Shown one piece after another: positions 38,378 through 47,377 of a stretch of 64,000 nucleotides of DNA (the first letter of the stretch is position 1; the number at the start of each line of letters is the position of its first letter). The position numbers and the translations under genes were made by a program. The notes under the pieces were generated by a model. The model did not search any database, was not told where the DNA came from, and saw only the letters and a program-made list of their open reading frames with translations. This DNA is from Beijerinckiaceae bacterium (GTDB lineage: Bacteria > Pseudomonadota > Alphaproteobacteria > Rhizobiales > Beijerinckiaceae). The stretch spans positions 1 through 64,000 of the forward strand of contig JAIELD010000043.1 in NCBI GenBank assembly GCA_019753285.1. Reading direction: 5' to 3'.

Positions 38378-40216
38378 ATGCGCCTCGGCGGCCTGAATAT
38401 TCGTCTGCTTCTGCTGGCCGGCTTATCCCTGCCTGCGCTGGCTCAGGCGGCCCCTGCCCTCGCCGACGAGATCAACCAGAATGAGAGCGCCGTTCCCGCG
38501 CTGATAGAGGACGCTTCGAAGACGCCAGCCGCACTGGAGGTGATCGCAGCGCGGCCGGTCGCACTATCGCCTGCTCGTCAAGCGGATGACGCTGCGGCAC
38601 AGGCGATCCAGGATCAACTGCCGCTGATCGAGCCAGCGCCCTTGAGCCTCAACATCGACGCGTCAATCCCGAGTGAAACGGCTGCAGGCGTCGAGACCGA
38701 TGAGACGACGACAGCCGCTTTGAAGCGCGGCGCGGCGCGCGGCGGCGCAGGCGGCGAACTGCCTTCGGCGCTCGCCTCGGCTCCGAGCGCGACGACAGCT
38801 CTTCCCGAGCCCGCCGGGGAAAGCCCGCCTCCGCCTGCCCTCTTCGCCTCCTCCGAAGGCGCAGCCGCCAAGCCGGTGGCGAGCGAGCCTGCCCTTGCCG
38901 CTGAATCGCCGACATTCGCCTCGGCCACGCCAGGCGGGGAGGTCGCTGGACCGGAGCTGCCGGACGCCGAGATCGCCAGGGCGATCTTGCGCAAGCTCTC
39001 CCTGCGCAAGGGCAAGCTCGACGAGGCCATCGCCCAATTCTACGAAGGCCGGGCCAACCGGCCGCTCTGGATCGAGAAGGACGGGCTGAAGCCGCAAGTG
39101 ACAGGCGGCCTCGCCACCCTCGCGCAGGCATCCGACCATGGCCTGAAGCCTGAAAGCTACGCCGTCGCGGTCAAGCTCGACACGCTGGAGGCAAGGGCCG
39201 AGACCGAGATCGATCTCACGCGCGCAATGCTCAAATATGCCCGCGACGCACGCGGCGCACGCATCAATCCGCGGAAGATTTCCCCGCTCATCACGGCCGA
39301 GCCGACGCTGCCCGACACTGCCGAGGCGCTCGCGAAACTGTCCACCGCCGCCGACCTTGGCGAAGCGCTCGAATCGTTCCAGCCGCAGCAGGCCGGATAC
39401 AAGGCGCTACAGCACAAGCTCGCCGAGCTGCTCAGGACGGCCGATGGCGGGCAGGCCGCCGCGCGGCTCGAGGCCGATATCGTCGCCAACATGGAGCGCT
39501 GGCGCTGGATGCCGCTATCGCTCGGCAACGCCTATGTGATGGTCAACGTCCCGGATTATGAGCTCAAGGTCATCCGCGACGGCAGGATCGTGCATCAGAC
39601 GAAGGTGATCGTCGGCAAGCCGCAGACGCCGACGCCGATTTTCTCGCACGCGATGGAATACCTCATCGTCAACCCCTACTGGAACATCCCGCCCTCGATT
39701 GCGCTGAAGGAAATGCTGCCGCAACTGCGCAGCGACCCTTACGCGCTGCAGCGCAAGGGCTTCGAGATCATCAAGGGTGGCAAGGCGGTCGATCCCGCCG
39801 GCGTCGACTGGACCGGCAGCATCAGGAATGTCCGCATTCGCCAGCTGCCCGGCGAGCGCAATGCGCTTGGCTTCATCAAATTCATGTTTCCGAACGATCA
39901 TTCGGTCTACCTGCACGACACCCCGTCACGCGGATTGTTCGCAAGAAGCATGCGGGCCTTCAGCCATGGCTGCGTGCGCGTGTTCGAACCCTTCGCGCTC
40001 GCCGATATCCTGCTCGATCATCAGAATGGCCTGAATGAGCGCCAGCTTCGCGCCATGATCGGATCGGGAGAGCGATACATCTATCTCCAGAACAAAATTC
40101 CGGTGCACATCGCTTACTTCACGACCTTCATGGACGACGATGGCACTCTTCAGTCGCGGCCGGATGTCTATGGCCATAACGCCAAGGTGAAGATGGCGCT
40201 TCAGGCTGCCGAATGA
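38378..40216 (+). CDS. L,D-transpeptidase (YcbB/LdtD-like), exported
   Basis: A 612-residue exported peptidoglycan cross-linking enzyme. Signal peptide in the first 30 residues (LLLLAGLSLPALAQAAPALA). Residues about 30-195 are a low-complexity alanine/proline/glutamate-rich spacer. Then comes a substrate-binding/peptidoglycan-binding segment (LRKLSLRKGKLDEAIAQFYE, GRANRPLWIEKDGLK) and the YkuD catalytic domain with the SHGCVRVFEP cysteine motif and HDTPSRGLF. It forms 3-3 cross-links or attaches proteins to peptidoglycan in the periplasm. It sits between a sigma54 regulator and a DUF882 cell-wall protein. The long spacer is notable for this family. Confidence 0.9.
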   Translation: MRLGGLNIRLLLLAGLSLPALAQAAPALADEINQNESAVPALIEDASKTPAALEVIAARPVALSPARQADDAAAQAIQDQLPLIEPAPLSLNIDASIPSETAAGVETDETTTAALKRGAARGGAGGELPSALASAPSATTALPEPAGESPPPPALFASSEGAAAKPVASEPALAAESPTFASATPGGEVAGPELPDAEIARAILRKLSLRKGKLDEAIAQFYEGRANRPLWIEKDGLKPQVTGGLATLAQASDHGLKPESYAVAVKLDTLEARAETEIDLTRAMLKYARDARGARINPRKISPLITAEPTLPDTAEALAKLSTAADLGEALESFQPQQAGYKALQHKLAELLRTADGGQAAARLEADIVANMERWRWMPLSLGNAYVMVNVPDYELKVIRDGRIVHQTKVIVGKPQTPTPIFSHAMEYLIVNPYWNIPPSIALKEMLPQLRSDPYALQRKGFEIIKGGKAVDPAGVDWTGSIRNVRIRQLPGERNALGFIKFMFPNDHSVYLHDTPSRGLFARSMRAFSHGCVRVFEPFALADILLDHQNGLNERQLRAMIGSGERYIYLQNKIPVHIAYFTTFMDDDGTLQSRPDVYGHNAKVKMALQAAE

Positions 40217-40716
40217 GTCGCTTGACGAACATCGTCTGCCGATAGGCCGCTCTGCCGGCCGTGGCAGGAAAGCCACAGCGAAGTGGCAGCGAGGGGCCGG
40301 CCGGTCAGAATTGCGTCATGGTTTGGCCACATTTAAAGTGGATCGAGTGGTTTGACAGCAACGCAGCTCGCTGCAATGCTGGCTCCGTGAAAAGTAGAAA
40401 TTTGTCCATGCGTTTAACCGGCGCTTAACTCTCTTGGCGGAGAGTCACGAGATGTTACCGACTGTAACTTTTCGGCACCGGTCCTAGAAAAATTTGATTG
40501 GGTCGCGTCTGCAAGCCAATCAGGCCACATTTGGTGATCAACAATCGTTTGCGCGAGGCTTCGACTGTCGAGGTTGAGTGCTTGAGGTCAGGTCGCCATC
40601 AATGGTGATGACGGTGTTTCCATAAAGGGTCCGTACGTCTCAAAGTGTCAGTCAGCAGATCAGTCCGTTCGAAATCCCGCGTTCAGTTTTGGCCCTAGGC
40701 TGCATAGCCGCTGCAG
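40217..40716. other. 500-bp non-coding region upstream of the DUF882 gene
   Basis: No credible ORF on either strand. From left to right: a palindrome-like CCACATTTAAAGTGG (40327-40341), a good sigma70-type pair TTGACA (40352-40357) and AATGCT (40375-40380) at 17-bp spacing, a perfect CtrA-type TTAA-N7-TTAA (40414-40428), one GAGTC CcrM-type site (40442-40446) and GTTAC-CGACT-GTAAC (40454-40468). If that promoter is used, the leader of the DUF882 mRNA would be about 330 nt. A small RNA here cannot be excluded. Confidence 0.6.
40414..40428. promoter_or_regulatory. CtrA-binding box (TTAA-N7-TTAA)
   Basis: TTAACCGGCGCTTAA is a perfect match to the full CtrA consensus used by alphaproteobacteria for cell-cycle control. 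It is in non-coding DNA, 34 bp downstream of a putative -10 box and close to a GAGTC methylation site, ahead of a cell-wall gene. Binding would most likely repress from this position. Confidence 0.55.
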
Positions 40717-42468
40717 ATGGTGAGATTTATTTTGTTTTTGAAACAAGGACATCTGCGCGAACCGAAAGCCCAGCGTTTCAAGGTCGCCCCCCGGGCGGGC
40801 CGCATCGCCAAGTCCTTTTCCGCGTCCGTCGTCATCGCCGCCTCGTTCGTCGGGCTGGGCGCGTTTTTCGAGCAGGATGCCACTGCCGTCGGCGACAGCC
40901 GCTCCCTCTCTCTGTTTTATGTCCACACCAAGGACACGCTCAACATCACCTACAAGCGCAACGGCTATTACGACCGGGACGCGCTGAAGCAACTCAATTA
41001 CTTCCTGCGGGACTGGCGGCGCGACGAGCCGACCGAGATGGACCCCAAACTGTTCGATGTACTGTGGGAAGTCTATCGCGAGGCCGGCTATGAGGGCGAC
41101 ACCATCACCGTGATGTCCGCCTATCGCGCGCCTGAGACCAACGAGATGCTCCGCCGGCGCTCCCGCGCGGTCGCCAAGCACTCGCAGCACACCTTCGGCA
41201 AGGCGATGGACACCAGCATGCCTGGCGTCAGCATGTCCAAGATCCGCGAGATCGGGATGCGCCTGCAGCGCGGCGGCGTCGGCTATTATCCGACCGCAGG
41301 CACGCCCTTCGTCCATCTCGACGTCGGCAGCGTCCGTTCGTGGCCGCGCATGAGCACGGCGCAGCTCGTGAGCCTCTTCCCGGATCAGAAGACCGTGCAC
41401 CTGCCGTCGGACGGCCCGCCGCTCGCCGGCTATCAGGAGGCCTTGGCCGAAATCCAGCGCAATGGCGGCTCGGTCGGCGGCTCGGGTGACGAGGAGGAGG
41501 GCAGCATCCCCAACTTCTTCGCGGCTCTGTTCGGCGGCGGTTCGGCCTCGAAGGGCCGTACGCAGGTCGCTTCGCGTGGCCGCAGCGACGCGCAGCAGCA
41601 GCTTGCCTATGCGCCGTCAGGCGGTGACGACACGGGCGTGCGCGCCTTCCTCGCCAATGACGGCATCGTTGCTCGCAACGAGCCACCTTCCACAGGCCGC
41701 GGCCGCCCGGCGCGCGCCCGGGCCGAAGCGCCGATCGTCGTGGCGAGCAATGCTCCGGTCGCGCCGACCCCGGCCCCCGCGCCGCCACCGGCCGAGCAGG
41801 AGCCGATCGCCCTGCAGCCGCGTCCGCAGCCGGTCGTAGAGATTGCGCAGCCGCGCCCGCCGCAGGATTTGATCGTTCCGAAGGACGCCGTGCCGATGCC
41901 GCCGCGCCGGCCGACCGACCTTCTCATCGCCTCGCTTCCAGTCAGCAATGCGCCGATGCCGCCCTCGCGGCCAGCCGAACTTGCGGCAGCGCCGGCGTCA
42001 GGCCTGCAACTGGCTTCGGCTGAACCGCGGCAATCAGAGGCTCGCGAGCCGGTTCCCCTGCCTCCCATCATCGATCGTCAGCAGGTGCCGGTGCAAGCGC
42101 TCGGCTATGCGACGACCGCGAATGTCGCGAGCTTCATCCCGCTGCCGCCGCTGCGCGGAACCTCGCAGCCTCAGGCCCCCGCCATCAAGCTCGTACCCGT
42201 GGCGCAGCCTGCCGCGCCCGCTCCGAAGCCGGTTCAGACAGCGGCGCTTTCCGAGCCGCAGACGACGGGCTCCGCCAATGCAGGCCCGTCAAATGCAAGG
42301 ATCGCCGCTCGCCGCCCCGCGCAATTTCAGGTGGCCGCGCTTATCAAGGACGGCATCGTCGCAACCCGTTTCGAGACCTCCGGGTCGGAAAAGCTTGCCG
42401 TTGGCAAGTTCACGAGCGGTATGACGAAGCCTCTCGGAGCCTCCTTCGTGAAGGCCAGCGCCGACTGA
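40717..42468 (+). CDS. DUF882 (peptidase M15_2-like) cell-wall protein with proline-rich tail
   Basis: A 583-residue envelope protein. A hydrophobic segment (SFSASVVIAASFVGLGAFF) at about residues 33-51 serves as signal or anchor. Residues 60-230 are the DUF882/M15_2 domain related to YcbK and zinc D,D-carboxypeptidases: RSLSLFYVHTKDTLNITYKR, MSAYRAPETNEMLRR, HSQHTFGKAMDTSMPG and TPFVHLDVGSVRSW keep the expected histidine and aspartate ligands. The remaining 350 residues are low-complexity, rich in P and A with repeated PxPPxRP units (VPMPPRRPTD, APMPPSRPAE), a likely spacer through peptidoglycan. Long upstream region with a CtrA-like box suggests cell-cycle control. Exact substrate unknown. 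Confidence 0.87.
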   Translation: MVRFILFLKQGHLREPKAQRFKVAPRAGRIAKSFSASVVIAASFVGLGAFFEQDATAVGDSRSLSLFYVHTKDTLNITYKRNGYYDRDALKQLNYFLRDWRRDEPTEMDPKLFDVLWEVYREAGYEGDTITVMSAYRAPETNEMLRRRSRAVAKHSQHTFGKAMDTSMPGVSMSKIREIGMRLQRGGVGYYPTAGTPFVHLDVGSVRSWPRMSTAQLVSLFPDQKTVHLPSDGPPLAGYQEALAEIQRNGGSVGGSGDEEEGSIPNFFAALFGGGSASKGRTQVASRGRSDAQQQLAYAPSGGDDTGVRAFLANDGIVARNEPPSTGRGRPARARAEAPIVVASNAPVAPTPAPAPPPAEQEPIALQPRPQPVVEIAQPRPPQDLIVPKDAVPMPPRRPTDLLIASLPVSNAPMPPSRPAELAAAPASGLQLASAEPRQSEAREPVPLPPIIDRQQVPVQALGYATTANVASFIPLPPLRGTSQPQAPAIKLVPVAQPAAPAPKPVQTAALSEPQTTGSANAGPSNARIAARRPAQFQVAALIKDGIVATRFETSGSEKLAVGKFTSGMTKPLGASFVKASAD

Positions 42469-42514
42469 CCGGCGTTTCGGCGCTAGCACCGGGCGAAGCG
42501 GCGGAGCGCTCGCT

Positions 42515-42784
42515 TCAGAAGGTCATTCCAAGCGCCGCCATGTAGGTTTCGAGCAACGCGTCCTGCTCCTGGCGCTCGGCGAGATCCTGTTTCCTCAGCG
42601 ACACGATCTTCCGCAAAATCTTCGGATCGAAGCCGGTCGCCTTGGCTTCGGCGAATACGTCACGAATGTCCTCGGACAGCGCCTTCTTCTCTTCCTCGAG
42701 CCGCTCGATGCGCTCGATGATCGACTTCAACTGCCCGGCGGTCGTCTGGCTCATGCTTTCGGTCGCGTCGGTCATGTCGTTCAT
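42515..42784 (-). CDS. gapR: GapR-family nucleoid-associated protein (DUF2312)
   Basis: An 89-residue DUF2312 protein. In Caulobacter GapR is an essential protein that binds AT-rich, overtwisted DNA and helps replication. The hallmark is [54 protein letters not shown]: a helical dimeric clamp. The ATG at 42784 ([13 protein letters not shown]) is chosen over the track start at 42871, since the extension is not conserved. Monocistronic, convergent with the DUF882 gene. Confidence 0.93.
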   Translation of the reverse strand: MNDMTDATESMSQTTAGQLKSIIERIERLEEEKKALSEDIRDVFAEAKATGFDPKILRKIVSLRKQDLAERQEQDALLETYMAALGMTF

Positions 42785-42919
42785 GGCGGTCTCTTCAGCG
42801 TGGGTTGATCGAAAGAGGTCTTCTGCATGGCGGCGGCGGTCGAGGTCAAGCGCATAGCGCGCAAGGGCCATGACTTCGCCGTCATCTGTCGCCGATCCGC
42901 GGCATTCAATGAGCGGCGT

Positions 42920-43216
42920 TCAATGGCCTTTCGCGGCGGATTGGAAGCGCGCCATGTCCTGCGGGCTCGCCTCGCTCTGGTGCAGCGCCTTCCACGTCTC
43001 ATAGGGCATGCCGTAAACGGCCTCGCGGCTTCCATCCTTGGTCATCGGCAAACCGGCTTCGTCGGCCGCATCCTTCAGCCAGTTGGAGAGGCAGTTGCGG
43101 CAGAAACCGGCCAGGTTCATCAGATCGATGTTCTGAACGTCGGTGCGCGCCCTCAGATGCTGGACAAGACGGCGGAACGCCGCCGCTTCAAGCTTTATCC
43201 TGTCGTCTTCTGTCAT
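42920..43216 (-). CDS. DUF1244 protein
   Basis: A 98-residue cytoplasmic protein of the DUF1244 family, common in alpha- and gammaproteobacteria. The core reads EAAAFRRLVQHLRARTDVQN, IDLMNLAGFCRNCLSNWLKD, followed by YGMPYETWKALHQ. The CRNC pair and neighbouring histidine could bind a metal, but this is unproven. It lies 26 bp downstream of the N-formylglutamate amidohydrolase gene on the same strand and is likely in its operon. Function of the family is unknown. Confidence 0.85.
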   Translation of the reverse strand: MTEDDRIKLEAAAFRRLVQHLRARTDVQNIDLMNLAGFCRNCLSNWLKDAADEAGLPMTKDGSREAVYGMPYETWKALHQSEASPQDMARFQSAAKGH

Positions 43217-43242
43217 GGTCGGCCTCCTCGAATGGTGGTGGT

Positions 43243-44106
43243 TCAGCGCGGCCTGATGCGCTCGCTTGCCCGGCTTCCTGCATGAACGATGCGGCGAAGA
43301 TCGGGCGCTTCCAGCAAGGGCGCAAGCAAGGAAGCGAGCCGCCTGCCCCAGCTTTCCGCTGCGGCTTCGGTCGCGATGAGATCGTTGCGCACCTCGATCA
43401 GCGTATTGGCGAGGCCGCGCCGCGTCGCGTGCTGGTCGATCGTATCGCCCTGAAGCGCGCCGTCATAGGGCTCGTTGTCGCCGACGACGAGATCAGGCTC
43501 GGCGCGCAGCCGCTCGATCAGCGGAACCGAGAGACGCGGATCGGCGTCCCAGAGCACCCCGACATGCCACGGCCGGGCGATGCCTTTCATCTCGGGCACG
43601 AAGGAATGCATCGAGACGATGGCAGGGATGACACCGGCCAAAAGAGCGCGGTCCACCACGCTCGCAATGGCCCGGTGATAAGGCGCGTGGAAGCGCTCGA
43701 TGCGCGCTGCGATGCCGGCCTCGTCGATCCGCGCATTGCCTTCGATCAGCGCGCCGTCCGATATGCGCATGACGAGCGTCGGATCATCTGCCCCGCGATT
43801 GGGATCGATCAGCAGGCGCGAGAAGCGCGAGAACACCGCCGGCGCGCCGAACGCCGCGGCCAACACGCGCGTCATGGTCGCCGTGCCGATATCGTAGGCG
43901 ATATGGCGTTCGAGTTCGGCGCGCGGCAGGCCAAGGCTGCCAAATTCGGGTGGTATGCTGTTCGAGGCGTGGTCGCACAGGAAGATGACGCCGGGCTCGA
44001 GCGAGCCGCCGGCGATGCTGAACGCCTCGTGCTCTGCGCTTTCGATCACGGGACTGCCCGCCCTTCGCTCCAATGTCGTCATGCCCGTGTCAATCTTACC
44101 GTTCAC
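43243..44106 (-). CDS. N-formylglutamate amidohydrolase family protein
   Basis: A 287-residue zinc-dependent amidohydrolase-like protein (family PF05013, as HutG2). Recognised by VIFLCDHASNSIPPEFGSLG, HIAYDIGTATMTRVLAAAFG, SRFSRLLIDPNRGADDP, SMHSFVPEMKGIARPWHVGV and VGDNEPYDGALQGDTIDQHA. In histidine degradation the enzyme frees glutamate from N-formylglutamate; no other hut genes are near, and many members of this branch are uncharacterised. The linked DUF1244 gene downstream and the divergent DUF1036-pyk pair are a recurrent Rhizobiales neighbourhood. Confidence 0.87.
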   Translation of the reverse strand: MNGKIDTGMTTLERRAGSPVIESAEHEAFSIAGGSLEPGVIFLCDHASNSIPPEFGSLGLPRAELERHIAYDIGTATMTRVLAAAFGAPAVFSRFSRLLIDPNRGADDPTLVMRISDGALIEGNARIDEAGIAARIERFHAPYHRAIASVVDRALLAGVIPAIVSMHSFVPEMKGIARPWHVGVLWDADPRLSVPLIERLRAEPDLVVGDNEPYDGALQGDTIDQHATRRGLANTLIEVRNDLIATEAAAESWGRRLASLLAPLLEAPDLRRIVHAGSRASERIRPR

Positions 44107-44316
44107 GCTTGGTGTGAGCTATTGCAGATGGCCGAGGTTTCGCAATCAAAACCTCCGTCGCGATCGCAAATGGCGGCGCTTCACTTTTTCGCCGTCCGTC
44201 TCGAGCGCGCTTGTGTTCCTTGGTGTCTCGGCGCAAAACGAAGCCTCGCCGCGATCGAGCCGCCGGCTGCGGCTTGACGAACCGACCGGCGACCATGACA
44301 GGCCAGCAGGCCGGGG

Positions 44317-44889
44317 ATGCGAATGGGTGGACGCAAGAACGTGTCGAGAGTAGCCGCGCTTTTGATCATGGCTCTTGCCTCGTCGATGTCAAACAGCGGC
44401 TCGGCCCTGGCTGAATTCCGCGTCTGCAACAAGACGACAGGGCGCGTCGGCCTCGCCATCGGCGTGAAGGAAGGGCCGATCTTCATCACGCAGGGCTGGT
44501 TCAACCTGAAGCCGAATTCCTGCGAGACGCCGATCAGGGACGATCTCAAGGCCGGCCCCTATTACATCTACGGCATCGATTACGACCGTGGTGGCGAATG
44601 GAGCGGAACCGAACTCCTCTGCGTCGGCGACCGCGAATTCTATGTCGAGGGAAGCGCGGATTGCTATGCGCGCGGCTACGACCGCGCCGGCTTCCGTGCC
44701 ATCAACACGAACGCGCAAAAGACATGGACGCTCGACATCACCGACGATCCGGCCGGGCTGCCTGCGCTCGCCAAACCCGAGACCCCGCCATTGACGCCCA
44801 CGCCGCCCACCGCAGCCGTGCCCGGCATTGCGCCAACGCCATCGCTCGGAAAGACGCCACCCAAAGCGGGCGCCAAGACCAATCCTTGA
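44317..44889 (+). CDS. DUF1036 exported protein
   Basis: A 190-residue secreted or periplasmic protein. Signal peptide (VSRVAALLIMALASSMSNSGSALA), then the DUF1036 domain (FRVCNKTTGRVGLAIGVKEG, ITQGWFNLKPNSCETPI, YIYGIDYDRGGEWSG) with four cysteines that could form disulfides (C in VCNKT, NSCET, LLCVG, DCYARGY). The C-terminal 45 residues are a proline-rich tail (PETPPLTPTPPTAAVPGIAP). It immediately precedes pyk (28 bp) on the same strand, an order that I recall in many Rhizobiales. Function unknown. Confidence 0.87.
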   Translation: MRMGGRKNVSRVAALLIMALASSMSNSGSALAEFRVCNKTTGRVGLAIGVKEGPIFITQGWFNLKPNSCETPIRDDLKAGPYYIYGIDYDRGGEWSGTELLCVGDREFYVEGSADCYARGYDRAGFRAINTNAQKTWTLDITDDPAGLPALAKPETPPLTPTPPTAAVPGIAPTPSLGKTPPKAGAKTNP

Positions 44890-44917
44890 CCCTTCAACCA
44901 GCCGATCGGACCGCCTG

Positions 44918-46336
44918 ATGAGACGCCTTCGCCGCACCAAGATCATCGCGACACTGGGTCCGGCGAGCGAGGACGCCGCGACGGTCGAGCGGCTGCACAG
45001 GGCGGGGGTCGACGTCTTCCGCATCAACATGAGCCATTCGACGCACGACATCCTGCGTAGCCGCGTCGAGCAGATCCGAGCGATCGAGAAAAGCTGCGGC
45101 CGCCCGATCGGCATTCTCGCCGACCTGCAAGGCCCGAAACTTCGCGTCGGCGCCTTCGCGGACGGGGCCGTGATGCTGAAGCCCGGCGATATCTTCACCC
45201 TCGACAGCGATGAGACACCGGGCGACGCGACGCGCGTATTCCTGCCGCACCCGGAAATCCTGAAGCCGTTGCAGGTCGGTCACACGATCATTCTCGACGA
45301 TGGCAAACTCAGGCTGAGAGTGATCGCCGAAACCGAGACAGCAGCGACGACCGAGGTGGTGGTCGGCGGCAAACTTTCCAACCGCAAGGGGGTGAGCCTG
45401 CCGGACACCATCATCCCCGTCTCCGCGATGACGCCGAAGGACCGCTCCGATCTCGATGCGGCGCTCGACGCAGGCGTCGACTGGATCGCGGTATCCTTCG
45501 TGCAGAGGCCGGAGGATGTCGCCGAGGTGCAGAAGATCTGCCGTGGCCGCGCACTGGTCATGGCGAAGATCGAAAAGCCGCAGGCCGTGACGCGGCTCAT
45601 CGAGATCATCGAGGCGGCGGACGCGCTCATGGTTGCGCGCGGCGATCTCGGCGTCGAGATGCCGCTCGAAAAGGTGCCCGGAATCCAGAAGCAGATCACA
45701 CGGCTGGCGCGGCGCTACGGCAAGCCGGTGGTCGTGGCAACGCAGATGCTGGAGTCGATGATTTCGAGCCCGGTGCCGACCCGCGCCGAAGTCTCGGACG
45801 TCTCGACCGCCGTATTCGAAGGGGCGGACGCCGTGATGCTTTCGGCTGAAAGCGCCGCCGGGCAATACCCGTTCGAAGCCGTCGTCACGATGAACCGCAT
45901 CGCGGAGGAGGTCGAGAACGATCCGAACTACTACACGATCCTGCACAACCAGCGTCTCGATCCCGAACCGACAGGCGCGGACGCAATCGCCGCCGCTGCC
46001 CGCACGGTCGCCGAAACGCTCGATCTCAAGGCCATCGTCGCCTGGACATCCTCAGGCTCGACCGGGATGCGCATCGCGCGCGAGCGCCCGCAAATCCCGA
46101 TCATGGCGCTCACCACCAGCCTCCAGACGGCGCGGCGGCTGGCGCTCGTCTGGGGCATTCACTCCGTGATCGGCCCAGACCCCAAAAACACCGGCGACAT
46201 GGTCTCGAAAGGCTCGGCAATCGCGATCAGGGACGGGTTTGCCAAGGCCGGCGACCGCATCATCATGGTGGCGGGCGTACCCTTCGGAACTCCGGGCGCG
46301 ACCAACATGCTGCGCATCGCCTTCGTCGGGCATTGA
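44918..46336 (+). CDS. pyk: Pyruvate kinase
   Basis: A 472-residue pyruvate kinase making pyruvate and ATP from phosphoenolpyruvate. RRTKIIATLGPASEDAATVE, FRINMSHSTHD, GILADLQGPKLRVG, AKIEKPQAV with the catalytic lysine, MVARGDLGVEMPLEKVPGIQ and MLESMISSPVPTRAEVSDVS are all present, with a normal C-terminal allosteric domain. The ORF is open from 44828, but MRRLRRTKIIATLGP is the family start. The final codons carry a 17-bp tandem duplication that extends beyond the stop. With tkt-gap-pgk-fba it completes a lower glycolytic set in the window. Confidence 0.96.
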   Translation: MRRLRRTKIIATLGPASEDAATVERLHRAGVDVFRINMSHSTHDILRSRVEQIRAIEKSCGRPIGILADLQGPKLRVGAFADGAVMLKPGDIFTLDSDETPGDATRVFLPHPEILKPLQVGHTIILDDGKLRLRVIAETETAATTEVVVGGKLSNRKGVSLPDTIIPVSAMTPKDRSDLDAALDAGVDWIAVSFVQRPEDVAEVQKICRGRALVMAKIEKPQAVTRLIEIIEAADALMVARGDLGVEMPLEKVPGIQKQITRLARRYGKPVVVATQMLESMISSPVPTRAEVSDVSTAVFEGADAVMLSAESAAGQYPFEAVVTMNRIAEEVENDPNYYTILHNQRLDPEPTGADAIAAAARTVAETLDLKAIVAWTSSGSTGMRIARERPQIPIMALTTSLQTARRLALVWGIHSVIGPDPKNTGDMVSKGSAIAIRDGFAKAGDRIIMVAGVPFGTPGATNMLRIAFVGH

Positions 46337-46361
46337 CGTCCTCGGGGCATTGACGTCCTCG
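46328..46361 (+). repeat. 17-bp perfect tandem duplication across the pyk stop codon
   Basis: GGGCATTGACGTCCTCG occurs twice in immediate succession. The first copy encodes the last residues and stop of pyk (GH, TGA); the second repeats the same sequence, including the stop, downstream. Probably a recent replication slip. Confidence 0.9.
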
Positions 46362-46364
46362 GCC

Positions 46365-47357
46365 TCAGGGTTCGAGCCGGTTCAAGAACCGTTCGATGGC
46401 CTCCAGCGTCTCGCGCGGCTTGGAGTGCGGCGGCACATGGCCTGACCCGTTGAGCGTCACGAGTTCGACGCCCGCCACGTCCCGCACCATGCCGCGCGCA
46501 TGGAGTTCAGGCGATACGATCCCGTCCGTATCGCCGGTGATGACGAGGATGGGCAGGGCGAGCGCGGGATACCGCGTCACCTGCTCGGCGATCTGCGGCG
46601 CGAGATCGACGAGGTCCTCGGCATTCGCCTTGAAGTCAGACGGTCGCAGCACGAGCTTGACGCCCGTCACCTCGGCGAAGTCAGCCGGCGGAACGGCGGG
46701 CGCGAATACGGCCTCCATCGCCTTGCCGATGAGACGCTCGCCCACCGGCGCGATGATGGACTGGAGGAGAAGCGTGCCGACGATAGGCATCACCGAGATT
46801 TCATTCGCTGCGCCGACGCCGCCCGGCCAGGGATGGGTGACGGGGGAGACGAGGATCAGAGCGGCGACCTTCTGACGATGATCGAGCGCAAGCCGCAGCG
46901 CGAGCGCCCCGCCCCATGAATGCCCCAGAACCACGGCCCGGCCGATCCCAAGCCTCTCGATCAGCCCGATGACGATGTCGCCCTGCCGGCTTAGCTTCGC
47001 ATCCTCGCGGCCCGCATTGCGCGAACTCCAGCCATGGCCCGGGCGATCGAGGGCGATGAGGCGATAGCGCGTCGAGAGCGGCTCCTTCAGCGGCGTCAGG
47101 ATATCGCGGATATTGGCCGATGCGCCGTGAATGAGAACGATCGTGCGCTCGGGCGGCGCATCGCGCGGCCCGACATCGACATAGTGCACCCGCTCGCCGA
47201 GAATCTCGGCGAAGTCACCGATCGGCGGAAATTGCGCCTCGACCTCCTGCACGATGATGCGCGTGCGAATGAAGCCATAGAGGATGATGGCGGCGACCGG
47301 AGTGACGAGAACAAGCAGGAGAATGGTGGCAATGCGCAAAGGATCAGCGCCCCGCAC
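46365..47357 (-). CDS. Membrane-anchored alpha/beta hydrolase
   Basis: A 330-residue serine hydrolase with an N-terminal transmembrane helix (RIATILLLVLVTPVAAIILYGF). The catalytic domain has the oxyanion loop IVLIHGASANIRDILTPLKE, DRPGHGWSSRN, the nucleophile motif LGHSWGGALALRLA, an acid in ITGDTDGIVSPE and the histidine in NGSGHVPPHSKP. Full triad is present. Similar to haloalkane dehalogenase/epoxide hydrolase-like alpha/beta hydrolases, but sequence alone cannot tell the reaction. It lies 20 bp after a TPR gene on the same strand, so the two are likely co-transcribed. Confidence 0.87.
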   Translation of the reverse strand: MRGADPLRIATILLLVLVTPVAAIILYGFIRTRIIVQEVEAQFPPIGDFAEILGERVHYVDVGPRDAPPERTIVLIHGASANIRDILTPLKEPLSTRYRLIALDRPGHGWSSRNAGREDAKLSRQGDIVIGLIERLGIGRAVVLGHSWGGALALRLALDHRQKVAALILVSPVTHPWPGGVGAANEISVMPIVGTLLLQSIIAPVGERLIGKAMEAVFAPAVPPADFAEVTGVKLVLRPSDFKANAEDLVDLAPQIAEQVTRYPALALPILVITGDTDGIVSPELHARGMVRDVAGVELVTLNGSGHVPPHSKPRETLEAIERFLNRLEP

Positions 47358-47377
47358 GGGCTTGGGACGACATCACG

